Below, piece after piece: positions 7,186 to 15,266 of a stretch of 15,311 nucleotides of DNA. The position numbers were made by a program, and so were the translations under genes. The DNA lies in the NCBI GenBank assembly GCA_947254465.1, contig CAMYEU010000018.1:1-15311 (forward strand), in the 5' to 3' direction. Positions within the stretch are counted from its first letter, which is position 1, and each line of letters begins with the position of its first letter. The DNA comes from an uncultured Gemella sp. GTDB taxonomy: Bacteria; Bacillota; Bacilli; Staphylococcales; Gemellaceae. The notes beneath the pieces were generated by a model. The model was not told where the DNA came from. It was given only the letters and a program-made list of their open reading frames with translations, and searched no databases.

Positions 7186-8772
7186 TTATTTGTGTAATTC
7201 TTTTTCGAAAGCTTCTCTAACTTGTCCTACTGAGAATCCGATGATTACTTGGATAGCTTTACCGTTACGAGCAACTCCTAGAGCTCCAGAACGTTTTAAG
7301 AATTCATCATCTTTAACTAGGCTTTCGTCTTTAACGTTAACACGTAATCTTGTTACACAGTTAGTAACGTCTACGATGTTATCTTTACCACCTAAACCTT
7401 CAAGAATGATAAGAGCTTGATCATCATGAGTAGCTGCATCATCTTTAACTTCTGGTTTAGCTGCTTCTTTACCTTTTTCACGGTACTCTTGTTTAGAGTA
7501 AAGTTTTGTTTCAGCATCATCTGCTTCACGTCCAGGTGTGTTTAATTGGAATTTAAGGATTAAGAATCTAAATACGAAGAAGTAGATTACTGAGAATACT
7601 AATCCAATTGCGATTTGAACGAATACTTGAGATGAGTGGTTTTTGAACATTGGTAACCAGTTAAGAGCTAAGAAGTCAATTAATCCACTTCCGAAGTTAC
7701 CTACAACTCCAAATTGGTACATAGTTGCTGACATTAATGCACCTAATACTGCGTGAGTAGCGAATAACATTGGTGCTGCGAATAAGAATGTGAACTCGAT
7801 TGGTTCAGTGATTCCTGTTAAGAAACCAGTAAGTGCAGCTGGAACTAATAACCCTGCTACAACTTTTTTCTTGCTGTCTTTAGCTGTTACGTACATAGCT
7901 AAAGCTGCTGCTGGTAAACCAAATACTTTTGAGTTACCGTGTAATGAGAATCCACCTTGTGGGAATAACTCTTTTAATGGAGTTGAGCTTTGAGAGAACT
8001 CTTGAATGTGTTGTACCCAGTAAGCTGTAATTCCGTTTTCTACTACTGCTGGTCCAAACATGAATGGTCCATAGATGAAGTGGTGTAATCCTGTTGGGAT
8101 TAAAATTCTTTCTAAGAATGTATAAGTGAATACTCCCGCAACTCCAGATACTTTTAAGAATCCTTGTAAAGCAGCAATTCCTAATTGAACTTTTGGCCAT
8201 AATAGAGCTGTTAAGAAAGCAGCTGGGATCATGATAAGGAAACCAACTAAGATAACAAATGTTGATCCTTGGAAAATTCCTAATAATTCAGGAAGTTTTT
8301 TATCAAAGTATTTGTTGTGAATCCATACTGAGATAGATGCAATAACAATAGAACCGATGATTGAAGTATCTAATGTGATTGCTCCAGCAATTCTTGTAAT
8401 ACCTGTAGGTAATTTAAGAGCTGGTGTTACATCTACTCCAAAGAATTTGAATTGAGTTAAGAATCCATTGATGAAGTAGTTATAAACCATGTAGATTAAG
8501 AACGCTTCTAATGCAGCACGACCATTTGCTTTTTTAGCAAGACCGATTGGAATACCAAGTGCGAATACTACTGGCATTTGATTGAAGATTGTCCATCCCC
8601 CTTGTTCAACTACGAACCAGAAGTTATACCAAAGAGTACCCTCTGTCGCGATGCTCCCTACTAAGTTAGGGTTTTTGAAAATTGAAGTTAATCCTACTAC
8701 TAATCCGAAGAATGCGAATATAATAGAAGGCATTAACATAGCGCCACCAAAACGCTGAATTTTTTGTAACAT
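7186..8772 (-). CDS. malP: PTS maltose/alpha-glucoside permease, EIICB
   Basis: This 528-residue membrane protein imports and phosphorylates a sugar using phosphoenolpyruvate. Residues about 1-410 are the hydrophobic EIIC channel with many membrane segments and the conserved GITEP motif (320-324). A linker rich in K, E and D follows, then EIIB (about 450-528) with phospho-acceptor Cys472 in VTNCVTRLR. No EIIA domain is present, so a separate glucose-type EIIA must supply phosphate. From memory it closely resembles B. subtilis MalP (GlvC) in such stretches as LERILIPTGLHHFIY and PQGGFSLHGNSKVFG, and E. faecalis MalT is the functional counterpart. Maltose, giving maltose 6'-phosphate, is therefore the likely substrate; other alpha-glucosides are possible. 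GGAGG eight bases before ATG 8772 supports the start. It is the last gene of the malQ operon. The symbol follows B. subtilis use and does not mean maltodextrin phosphorylase. Confidence 0.92.
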   Translation of the reverse strand: MLQKIQRFGGAMLMPSIIFAFFGLVVGLTSIFKNPNLVGSIATEGTLWYNFWFVVEQGGWTIFNQMPVVFALGIPIGLAKKANGRAALEAFLIYMVYNYFINGFLTQFKFFGVDVTPALKLPTGITRIAGAITLDTSIIGSIVIASISVWIHNKYFDKKLPELLGIFQGSTFVILVGFLIMIPAAFLTALLWPKVQLGIAALQGFLKVSGVAGVFTYTFLERILIPTGLHHFIYGPFMFGPAVVENGITAYWVQHIQEFSQSSTPLKELFPQGGFSLHGNSKVFGLPAAALAMYVTAKDSKKKVVAGLLVPAALTGFLTGITEPIEFTFLFAAPMLFATHAVLGALMSATMYQFGVVGNFGSGLIDFLALNWLPMFKNHSSQVFVQIAIGLVFSVIYFFVFRFLILKFQLNTPGREADDAETKLYSKQEYREKGKEAAKPEVKDDAATHDDQALIILEGLGGKDNIVDVTNCVTRLRVNVKDESLVKDDEFLKRSGALGVARNGKAIQVIIGFSVGQVREAFEKELHK

Positions 8773-8790
8773 AACATTTTCCTCCTTTTT

Positions 8791-9585
8791 TTATTTTTCT
8801 GCTAATGTTACTTCTAAGCCATTATGATCAGAAATTATTGGATAATTATCATCATTAAATATAACAAAACTTTCTTTTACATCCAATTTTCTATTAATAA
8901 AAACATAATCCAATTTTTTCTGACACATAGAATCTTCCCAACCACTTATATTTTTATATACGGTAACTCCCCCGTCTTTTTTCTCGGCTAATTCATATGT
9001 ATCATATAATCCTTTATCAAGTATTCTTCTGTAATCATCTACTTGATGGAAATAATCCGTATTGAAATCTCCCATGAAAACTTTAAGATTTTTGTTATCT
9101 GTATAATTAATTAGGTTGCTAAGATTTTGATCTATGTCTTCCCCTTTACAAGTTGGCAAATTCATATGACAACTGTAAAATTCTACGATCTCATCATTTA
9201 TTTTAAGATCAAGTTTTAAAATTTTTCTCGATTCGATAGAAGTCACAGTTTGTTGTGCCGTACAGTAAAAATCCTCTACGGCAACAACTTCACCTTTAGC
9301 TAATATTGCTAATCCTTCTTCGAATTTATCAAATCCAATATGAGAATAAGTCCAGTAGTAACTGTAACCTTCCTCTCCATATTCTCTAATTTTATCAAGT
9401 AATAATTTCCCAAAATTATCTTCCTTGATTCCATCTTGAACATCTTTGCTATTAATCAATTGATTTACTTCTTGCATGGCAACTACGTCATATTTTTTTT
9501 CTACAATCACCTTTGCTAAAATATCTAATTTTTCTAGTTGATTTTCTTCTAACCAACTGTGTACATTAATTGTTAATAGTCTCAT
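8791..9585 (-). CDS. mapP: Endonuclease/exonuclease/phosphatase-fold protein, likely maltose 6'-phosphate phosphatase (MapP-like)
   Basis: The 264-residue cytosolic protein has the complete metal-dependent EEP active-site set: N7 (TINVHS), E39 (MQEVN), H140 (CHMN), D173 and N175 (GDFNTD), D226 (KLDYVF), and D253-H254 (ISDHNG). There is no signal peptide. The fold alone could mean nuclease, lipid or sugar phosphatase. Position decides: it lies 18 bases upstream of a maltose PTS gene, 19 bases after glgP, and inside an operon lacking a 6-phospho-alpha-glucosidase. In E. faecalis the gene next to the maltose PTS gene malT encodes MapP, which dephosphorylates maltose 6'-phosphate so that maltose can enter a phosphorolytic route. 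A similar job here links the PTS to MalQ and GlgP. Family membership is firm; the substrate is inferred. AGAGGGG before ATG 9585 fits the start. A T8 run on the + strand at about 9493-9500 (A8 in the gene) is the main homopolymer. Confidence 0.85.
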   Translation of the reverse strand: MRLLTINVHSWLEENQLEKLDILAKVIVEKKYDVVAMQEVNQLINSKDVQDGIKEDNFGKLLLDKIREYGEEGYSYYWTYSHIGFDKFEEGLAILAKGEVVAVEDFYCTAQQTVTSIESRKILKLDLKINDEIVEFYSCHMNLPTCKGEDIDQNLSNLINYTDNKNLKVFMGDFNTDYFHQVDDYRRILDKGLYDTYELAEKKDGGVTVYKNISGWEDSMCQKKLDYVFINRKLDVKESFVIFNDDNYPIISDHNGLEVTLAEK

Positions 9586-9604
9586 TTAATGTTCCCCTCT
9601 TTTT

Positions 9605-11860
9605 TTATTTATTCCAAATATCTTCATTGTATTGAGCAATTGTACGGTCAGAAGAGAAGAATCCTGCTTTTGCAATGTTTGCGATAACTTTCTTCATCCA
9701 TAGTTCGCGATTTTCGTAATCTGCTAACATTTCTTCTTTCTTAGCGTAATATTCCTCAAAGTCAATTAGTGTCATGAACCAGTCTTTGTTAAGAAGTTCG
9801 TTGTATAATCTTTCTAATCTTTCTTTATTTCCTAGTTTAACTAGATCTTCAGATACGATAAAGTCAACAACTTCTTTAACACCATCTTTTTCATAGTATT
9901 CTTTAGAAACATATCCAGCAGTTTCATAAAGTTTAATGATTTCATCACTTTCTTTACCGAAAATATAGATATTTTCACGACCAACTAGTTCGTCTATTTC
10001 TACGTTAGCTCCATCTAGTGTTCCTAGAGTTAAAGCTCCGTTTAACATAAATTTCATGTTACCAGTTCCACTTGCTTCTTTAGAAGCTAGTGAAATTTGT
10101 TCTGAAATATCAGTTGCTGGAATTAATTTTTCAGCTACACTCACGTTATAGTTTTCAACTAAGAATACGTTTAAGTATTTATTTACTTCTGGATCATTGT
10201 TAATTAATTCCGATAAACATAGAATTAAGTGAATGATATCTTGAGCTATAATGTAAGCTGGTGCCGCTTTACCACCGAAGAATACTGTGATTTTTCTTTC
10301 TGGTAATTTTCCATTTTTAATGTCTAAGTATTTTTTGATTACATATAAAGCGTTCATTTGTTGACGTTTATATTCGTGGAATCTCTTGATTTGTGTATCA
10401 ATAATACTGTTTTCATCTAATTCAATACCTTGAGTTTCTTTTAGGTATTCTTTAAGAACTAGTTTATTCTCGTGTTTAATTTCTTCTAATTTAGCTGCTA
10501 CTTCTTTACTATCTACAAACGCTAATAGTTTTTCTAATTTAGTTGCATCTGTTAAGTACTCATCACCAATTAGATCTTTTAAATATGCCGCTAACGGTCT
10601 GTTAGAGAACTCTAACCAACGTCTGAATGTAATACCGTTAGTTTTATTGTTAAACTTCTCTGGATATAATTCATAGAAGTGTTTTAACTCAGAGTTTTTA
10701 AGAATTTCAGTGTGTAGGTAAGCAACCCCGTTTACACTGTTAGAGAAGTGAATATCCATGTTTGCCATGTGTACTCTATCATCTTTATCGATGATTTGAA
10801 TATCTTCACCTTCATATTTTTCTCTAATAACTGCATCTAATTGTTTGATGATTGTTACTAAGTGTGGTACCACTTCTTCTAAGTATGCTAATGGCCATTT
10901 TTCCAATGCCTCAGCTAAGATAGTGTGGTTTGTATATCCAGTCATTTTTTGAACGATTGTGTACGCTTCTTCAAATTCAATTCCGTGTTTTTCAGTTAGT
11001 AAACGAATTAATTCAGGAATTACCATACTTGGGTGAGTATCGTTAATTTGAACATATGCATATTCGTATAAGTCATGAACATTACTTCCTTTAGCAATTG
11101 CTTCATCTAAAATTAATTGAGCTGCATTTGATACCATGAAGTATTGTTGGTAAATACGTAGTAATTCACCATTTTTATCACTATCATCTGGATATAAGAA
11201 TAATGTTAAGTTTTTCTCGATTTCAGTTTTATCGAAACTAATACCATTTTCAATGATACTGCTATCTACTGATTCGATATCGAATAAGTTTAGGTAGTTT
11301 TTAGTATCTTTTTTGTATCCTAGTACGTCAATTCTTTTTAGAGTTGAAGTTAGGTTGAAGTTTTTGAATGGTACTGTGTATTTAACATCAGTGTCTCTTA
11401 ACCATGAAGAGTCTTCAATCCAGAAATTTGGCTCTGCGTGTTGTTCATTTTTAACAAATACTTGTCTGAATAATCCACAGTGGTAGTTTAATCCAACTCC
11501 ATCACCATTGATTCCTAATGATGATATAGAATCGATGAAGCAAGATGCTAAACGCCCAAGACCACCGTTACCTAGTGATGGTTCTAATTCTGCTTCTTCA
11601 ACATCGCTAAGACGTTTGTTAGCTGCATTTAATTCTTTTTCGATTTCTTCATAAATCCCTAAGTTAATTAGGTTGTTTGATAAAAGTTTACCAATTAAAA
11701 ATTCTGCTGAAATGTAATAAACTTTCTTTTTATCAGAGTTTAAAGCTTTTTTATCAGCCTCTTCTTTTACATAATTTAATAGCTGTACATATATTTCTTT
11801 ATTATCTAAATTACTTAGTTCTTTGTTTGTATTTTCTAATACATATTTACTAAATGACAT
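9605..11860 (-). CDS. glgP: Glycogen/maltodextrin phosphorylase
   Basis: This GT35 enzyme uses phosphate and pyridoxal 5'-phosphate to release glucose 1-phosphate from the non-reducing ends of alpha-1,4-glucans. Signatures are EPSLGNGGLGRLAS (about 93-106), the substrate region 'KFNNKTNGITFRRW' near 405, and the cofactor motif EASGTGNMK with Lys603 as the PLP-binding residue, followed by NGALTLGTLDGANVE. At 751 residues it is at the short end of the family (roughly 750-840) and looks complete. It starts one base after the malQ stop, with its GAGAGGG ribosome site inside the malQ 3' end, so the two are translationally coupled. Pairing with malQ and a maltose PTS, and the absence of glycogen synthesis genes nearby, point to maltodextrin breakdown more than glycogen turnover, although both are chemically possible. 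Confidence 0.95.
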   Translation of the reverse strand: MSFSKYVLENTNKELSNLDNKEIYVQLLNYVKEEADKKALNSDKKKVYYISAEFLIGKLLSNNLINLGIYEEIEKELNAANKRLSDVEEAELEPSLGNGGLGRLASCFIDSISSLGINGDGVGLNYHCGLFRQVFVKNEQHAEPNFWIEDSSWLRDTDVKYTVPFKNFNLTSTLKRIDVLGYKKDTKNYLNLFDIESVDSSIIENGISFDKTEIEKNLTLFLYPDDSDKNGELLRIYQQYFMVSNAAQLILDEAIAKGSNVHDLYEYAYVQINDTHPSMVIPELIRLLTEKHGIEFEEAYTIVQKMTGYTNHTILAEALEKWPLAYLEEVVPHLVTIIKQLDAVIREKYEGEDIQIIDKDDRVHMANMDIHFSNSVNGVAYLHTEILKNSELKHFYELYPEKFNNKTNGITFRRWLEFSNRPLAAYLKDLIGDEYLTDATKLEKLLAFVDSKEVAAKLEEIKHENKLVLKEYLKETQGIELDENSIIDTQIKRFHEYKRQQMNALYVIKKYLDIKNGKLPERKITVFFGGKAAPAYIIAQDIIHLILCLSELINNDPEVNKYLNVFLVENYNVSVAEKLIPATDISEQISLASKEASGTGNMKFMLNGALTLGTLDGANVEIDELVGRENIYIFGKESDEIIKLYETAGYVSKEYYEKDGVKEVVDFIVSEDLVKLGNKERLERLYNELLNKDWFMTLIDFEEYYAKKEEMLADYENRELWMKKVIANIAKAGFFSSDRTIAQYNEDIWNK

Positions 11861-11861
11861 T

Positions 11862-13352
11862 TTATACCCTCTCTCTTGAATATCTTACTGTAATATTTCT
11901 TAAAAATTCTTTTCTCTCTTCTGTTAAATCTTCTGCAACCATTCTCCACTCCCAGTTTCCTCCAACTGTTGATGGAACGTTCATTCTGCTTGTTGCATCT
12001 TTGTCTAATAAATCTTGCATTGTTACAATTGCGTAATCACTTACTGAAGAATAGATTCCTCTAATCATAGCTTCAGTGATTGTTTCATCATCACGACGGT
12101 TTAAGTATTCAGAAACTAGTTCTTTTTCTGATTCGCTTAGTTTTTCATACCACCCATTAACTACATCGTTATCATGTGTTCCTGTGTAAGCAACACTGTT
12201 TTGTGTATAATGATGTGGGCGATCTAAGTTATCTTCTCCAGGGAAAGCAAATTGAAGAATTTTCATTCCTGGATATCCAGAATCATCTAATAATTTTTCT
12301 GCTTTAGCATCGATAAATCCTAGATTTTCTGCAACGATCGGTAAATCACCTAATTGTTCTTTAATTTTTTGGAACAACTCAATTCCCGGACCAGCTTCCC
12401 AAGTTCCATTTACTGCATTTTCAGCATCTTTATCAATTTGCCAGAAATCAGAGAATCCTTTAAAGTGATCTATACGAAGTACATCATAGATTTTGAAACT
12501 TTCTTGAACTCGGTAAATCCACCATAAAAATCCTTGTTCTTTATGTTTTTCCCAATCATAGATTGGATTACCCCAAAGTTGTCCAGTAGGACTGAAGTCA
12601 TCTGCAGGACATCCGGCTACATAAAGTGGTTCATTGTTTGCATCAACTTTAAATAGTTCTGGCATAGTCCACATCTCAACACTATCAGCACTTACATAAA
12701 TTGGCATATCTCCAATAATTTTGATTCCTTTTTCATTAGCATATTCTTTTAATGCTAGCCATTGTTTAAAGAAGAAATATTGTGTAACTGTATAGTATCT
12801 TATGCTATCTTGAAGTTCTGTACGATATTTTTCACGAGCTGCTTCTTCACCTTTTTTAATATCTTCATCCCAGTGAATAAAGCTCTTATATCCGAAACTT
12901 TCTTTTATAGCCATATATTCTGCATAATCAGCTAACCAACTTGAGTTCTCAACTTCAAATTTTTCAATTTCAGCTAATACTACACTATTTTTACTTGTGT
13001 TAGCAACTGCTTTTTCTAAGATTGGTCTTCTTGCTTCAAACAATAATGCATAATCAACTTTTTCAGGATTTCCTCCAAAGTTAACATTTACATAATCGCT
13101 ATCTTCAAGTAATCCATCTTCTTTTAATAATGAAAAATCAATTAGATTTAAATTCCCTGCTACAGCTGAAAAACTTTGATATGGTGAATCACCATAACTA
13201 GTAGTTGTAAGTGGTAAAATTTGCCAATAAGTTTGTTTTGTTTCTTCTAAAAAATCTACAAAATCATAAGCACTTTTACCAAATGTTCCTATTCCGAACT
13301 GACCTGGTAATGATGTAATGTGCATTAAAACACCACTTGAACGTCTTGTCAT
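11862..13352 (-). CDS. malQ: 4-alpha-glucanotransferase (amylomaltase)
   Basis: The 496-residue GH77 enzyme moves glucosyl or maltosyl units between alpha-1,4-glucans, releasing glucose from maltose while building longer maltodextrins that phosphorylase can use. The start 'SSGVLMHITSLPGQFGIGTFG' (5-25) is typical of the family. Catalytic residues are D295 (nucleophile, RIDHF), E342 (acid/base, VAENLG) and D394 (stabiliser, TGTHDND). GDMPIYVSADS (214-224) lines the active site. Length and motifs are those of a full bacterial amylomaltase. It is the first gene of the - strand operon, with GGAGG seven bases before ATG 13352. A consensus promoter with a leader of about 60 bases lies upstream, divergent from the GntR gene. 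Converting maltose to longer glucans needs a primer; MalQ supplies phosphorylase substrate. Confidence 0.97.
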   Translation of the reverse strand: MTRRSSGVLMHITSLPGQFGIGTFGKSAYDFVDFLEETKQTYWQILPLTTTSYGDSPYQSFSAVAGNLNLIDFSLLKEDGLLEDSDYVNVNFGGNPEKVDYALLFEARRPILEKAVANTSKNSVVLAEIEKFEVENSSWLADYAEYMAIKESFGYKSFIHWDEDIKKGEEAAREKYRTELQDSIRYYTVTQYFFFKQWLALKEYANEKGIKIIGDMPIYVSADSVEMWTMPELFKVDANNEPLYVAGCPADDFSPTGQLWGNPIYDWEKHKEQGFLWWIYRVQESFKIYDVLRIDHFKGFSDFWQIDKDAENAVNGTWEAGPGIELFQKIKEQLGDLPIVAENLGFIDAKAEKLLDDSGYPGMKILQFAFPGEDNLDRPHHYTQNSVAYTGTHDNDVVNGWYEKLSESEKELVSEYLNRRDDETITEAMIRGIYSSVSDYAIVTMQDLLDKDATSRMNVPSTVGGNWEWRMVAEDLTEERKEFLRNITVRYSRERV

Positions 13353-13393
13353 TATTAGTTTCCTCCGTTATTTTTTAACTTGTATTTACAAAA

Positions 13394-13410
13394 TAAGTTA
13401 TTATAACTTA
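13394..13410. promoter_or_regulatory. Candidate operator: 17-bp perfect inverted repeat in the malQ leader
   Basis: TAAGTTATTATAACTTA has 7-bp perfect arms around a 3-bp centre. It starts about three bases after the predicted malQ transcription start (near 13413), a classical repressor position. The divergent GntR/UTRA protein or another sugar regulator could bind here. An RNA hairpin in the leader is an alternative, though it would be AT-only apart from one G-C pair. Confidence 0.5.
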
Positions 13411-13419
13411 ACATTAATT

Positions 13420-13448
13420 ATTATAATAAAACACTTTCATTTTGTCAA
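13420..13448 (-). promoter_or_regulatory. Promoter of the malQ-glgP-mapP-PTS operon, with possible cre site
   Basis: On the - strand, TTGACA (13448-13443) and TATAAT (13425-13420) are perfect consensus boxes separated by 17 bases. The spacer reads ATGAAAGTGTTTTAT (13440-13426), which matches the CcpA cre consensus WTGNAANCGNWNNCW except at two positions (CG is TG, and the late C is A). CcpA bound there would block RNA polymerase when glucose is present. The promoter call is strong; the cre call is tentative. Confidence 0.85.
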
Positions 13449-13485
13449 CGCATTTATGTAATTCTTTTTTATTTTTTTGATAACA

Positions 13486-13501
13486 TATACGTAAATGTAT
13501 A
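13486..13501. promoter_or_regulatory. Candidate operator: imperfect palindrome between the divergent promoters
   Basis: TATACGTAAATGTATA has outer arms TATAC and GTATA in perfect symmetry, with mismatches only in the middle. It lies midway between the malQ -35 (13443-13448) and the gntR -35 (13529-13534), suited to control of both genes. GntR/UTRA proteins bind short TA-rich palindromes of this size. No assay-like evidence can be seen in sequence. Confidence 0.35.
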
Positions 13502-13528
13502 GAATCATATTGATGATATACATATTTC

Positions 13529-13557
13529 TTGATTTTCACCTTTAGTACATTTATAAT
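13529..13557 (+). promoter_or_regulatory. Promoter of the GntR/UTRA regulator gene
   Basis: TTGATT (13529-13534) and a perfect TATAAT (13552-13557) are separated by 17 bases. The predicted start near 13564 leaves a leader of about 26 bases containing the GAGAGG ribosome site ahead of ATG 13590. Confidence 0.82.
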
Positions 13558-13589
13558 AATATAGATAAACTTTGAGAGGTTAATAGTAA

Positions 13590-14297
13590 ATGAGTAAATA
13601 CAAACAAGTCTATAGAGACTTAAAAGAAAAAATCGACACCCGAGTATATAAACGTAATACTGAATTACCGAGTGAAAATGAGCTAGTTAAAGAATATGGC
13701 TACTCTAAAGATACAATCAGAAAAGCTCTATCTTTATTAGAAATTAATGGTTATATTCAAAAAATTAAAGGTAAAAACTCTTTAATTCTAGGGCATGGAA
13801 GGATTAAAAACAACTATCTAGGAAATATTAAAACTTCTTCTGAATTAAATATTGACGGGAAATACGAAATTAAAACTTCCTTAGAATCTCTTTATATCAT
13901 CCAAGGTGATAAAAAGATAATGAATATTTTTGGATCAAATGAAGATAATGATTTTTACAGAGTTAGTCGTAGTAGATTGATAAACGGTGAACGACTAGAA
14001 TATGAAGTATCTTATTTTGATCGTAAACTTGTTCCATTTATTAACAAAGAAATAGCTGAATCTTCTATTTACAAATATTTAGAAAAGGAATTAGGCTTAA
14101 ACATCACACACTCAAGACGTGAAATTTCATTTAGATATGCCACTAATGAAGAAAAACAACACATGGACTTAGGTGAATATAATATGGTCGCAGTGGTTGA
14201 AAGTATTACATATTTATCAAATGGTAATATCCTACAATATGGAATACTAACATATAGACCAGATAAATTCACATTTGTAACTATGGCAAAAAGATAA
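13590..14297 (+). CDS. GntR/UTRA-family sugar operon regulator, TreR-like
   Basis: The 235-residue protein has an N-terminal winged helix-turn-helix of the GntR type (about 1-68): KYKQVYRDLKEKI, then LPSENELVKEYGYSKDTIR as the DNA-reading helices, then the wing GYIQKIKGKNS. A UTRA (HutC-type) ligand domain fills about 90-232 and ends with RPDKFTFVTMAKR, which is like trehalose repressor TreR. TreR responds to trehalose 6-phosphate; a UTRA protein next to a maltose PTS operon may sense maltose 6'-phosphate or another sugar phosphate. It is transcribed away from malQ, sharing a 237-bp intergenic region with two candidate operators, so it probably controls that operon and itself. GAGAGG before ATG 13590 supports the start. 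It could instead control an unlinked trehalose operon; no treA or treP is present here. Confidence 0.9.
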   Translation: MSKYKQVYRDLKEKIDTRVYKRNTELPSENELVKEYGYSKDTIRKALSLLEINGYIQKIKGKNSLILGHGRIKNNYLGNIKTSSELNIDGKYEIKTSLESLYIIQGDKKIMNIFGSNEDNDFYRVSRSRLINGERLEYEVSYFDRKLVPFINKEIAESSIYKYLEKELGLNITHSRREISFRYATNEEKQHMDLGEYNMVAVVESITYLSNGNILQYGILTYRPDKFTFVTMAKR

Positions 14298-14357
14298 AAA
14301 CGACTCGTAAATTACGATTTTATTAGAATTTAATTTATAGAGTCGTTCTCTTTTTTG
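14297..14357 (+). terminator. Terminator of the GntR regulator gene
   Basis: AACGACTC (14299-14306) pairs with GAGTCGTT (14340-14347) around a long AT-rich loop of 33 bases, followed by C and a T-rich run TCTTTTTT. It begins right after the stop TAA. The long loop is unusual but the stem is perfect. I see nothing further in 14358-14450. Confidence 0.7.
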
Positions 14358-14453
14358 TTTTTAATTTTAAACTAACCTTACTGTTTTAGTTATAGCTTGC
14401 GCCACCATACTTAAAATATTTGAATAGTAAAATTAAATTATATAATATACACA

Positions 14454-14492
14454 AAAAACTGATAAAGGAAAATTATTCCTCTATCAGTTTTT
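14454..14492 (-). terminator. Terminator of pgi
   Basis: AAAACTGATA and AGGAA on the left pair with TTCCT and TATCAGTTTT on the right, with one internal mismatch and a 5-base loop. Read on the - strand it lies 13 bases after the pgi stop and ends in a T6 run. Confidence 0.88.
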
Positions 14493-14505
14493 ATTTTATT
14501 CGAGA

Positions 14506-15266
14506 TTATTTTAATCTTTCTTCTAATTCTGCTTTTAAGTCTTCAAATCCTGGTTTTCCAAGAAGAGCAAACATATTTTTCTTATACGCTTCTACTCCTG
14601 GTTGGTCGAATGGATTTAGACCTTGCATGTATCCAGAAATACCTACAGCTTTTTCGAAGAAGTATACTAAGTATCCGAATGTGAACTCACTCATATCAGG
14701 AAGCTCTACTACAAAGTTAGGTACACCACCATCAGTATGAGCAAGAAGAGTTCCTTCAAATGCTTTAGTATTTACAAAGTCCATAGTTTTACCAGCTAGA
14801 TAGTTAAGTCCATCTAAGTTATTTTCAGCTTCTTTAAGTTCAATATCTTTATTTGGAGATTTAACTTTTAAGATAGTTTCAATTAGAATACGACGTCCTT
14901 CTTGAACATATTGTCCCATAGAGTGAAGATCAGTTGAGAAGCAAACACTTGATGGGTATAATGCTTTTCCATCTTTACCTTCAGACTCACCGTAAAGTTG
15001 TTTCCACCATTCGTTGAAGTAAACCATTGATGGTTCATAAGAAACAAGAATTTCGATTAATTTACCTTTTTGTTGTAGTACGTTACGCATTACAGCATAT
15101 TGATAAGCAATGTTAGTACTTAAATCTGGTGAAGAAAGCTCATCTTGAGCTAATTTAGCTCCAGCCATCATTTTATCAATATCAATTCCACTTACAGCAA
15201 TTGGAAGTAATCCTACTGCTGTAAGAACTGTGAAACGTCCACCGATATCATCCGGTACTACAAATG
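14506..15266 (-). CDS. pgi: Glucose-6-phosphate isomerase, C-terminal part (5' end cut by adapter)
   Basis: Pgi interconverts glucose 6-phosphate and fructose 6-phosphate in glycolysis. The frame stays open from the adapter junction at 15266, so the gene is partial; a methionine codon at 15171 is internal, not the start. The visible part, about 253 residues, begins FVVPDDIGGRFTVLTAVGLL, a conserved stretch of the sugar-binding domain, and contains the C-terminal family signature GLNPFDQPGVEAYK. It ends EERLK. Firmicute Pgi is about 450 residues, so roughly the first 195 are missing. It converges on the GntR gene with separate terminators. Glucose 6-phosphate made from the maltose pathway (via hexokinase and phosphoglucomutase, not seen here) would feed this enzyme, but pgi is a separate transcript. 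Confidence 0.96.

Noticed and set aside
7934..8200. Open frame in another frame of the - strand inside the PTS gene
   Set aside because: It is fully contained in the EIIC coding sequence and has no domain; the EIICB frame is unambiguous.
14369..14392. Small inverted repeat AACTAA...TTAGTT after the GntR terminator
   Set aside because: It is short, AT-only apart from one G-C pair and has no T run, so it is likely chance.
14420..14740. 106-codon + strand open frame overlapping the end of pgi
   Set aside because: It runs through the pgi terminator and opposite the pgi catalytic C-terminus, with no recognisable domain.
14506..15171. Methionine codon at 15171 as the start of pgi
   Set aside because: The frame continues upstream to the adapter with conserved Pgi sequence (VVPDDIGGRF), so the gene is truncated by the contig end and not short.
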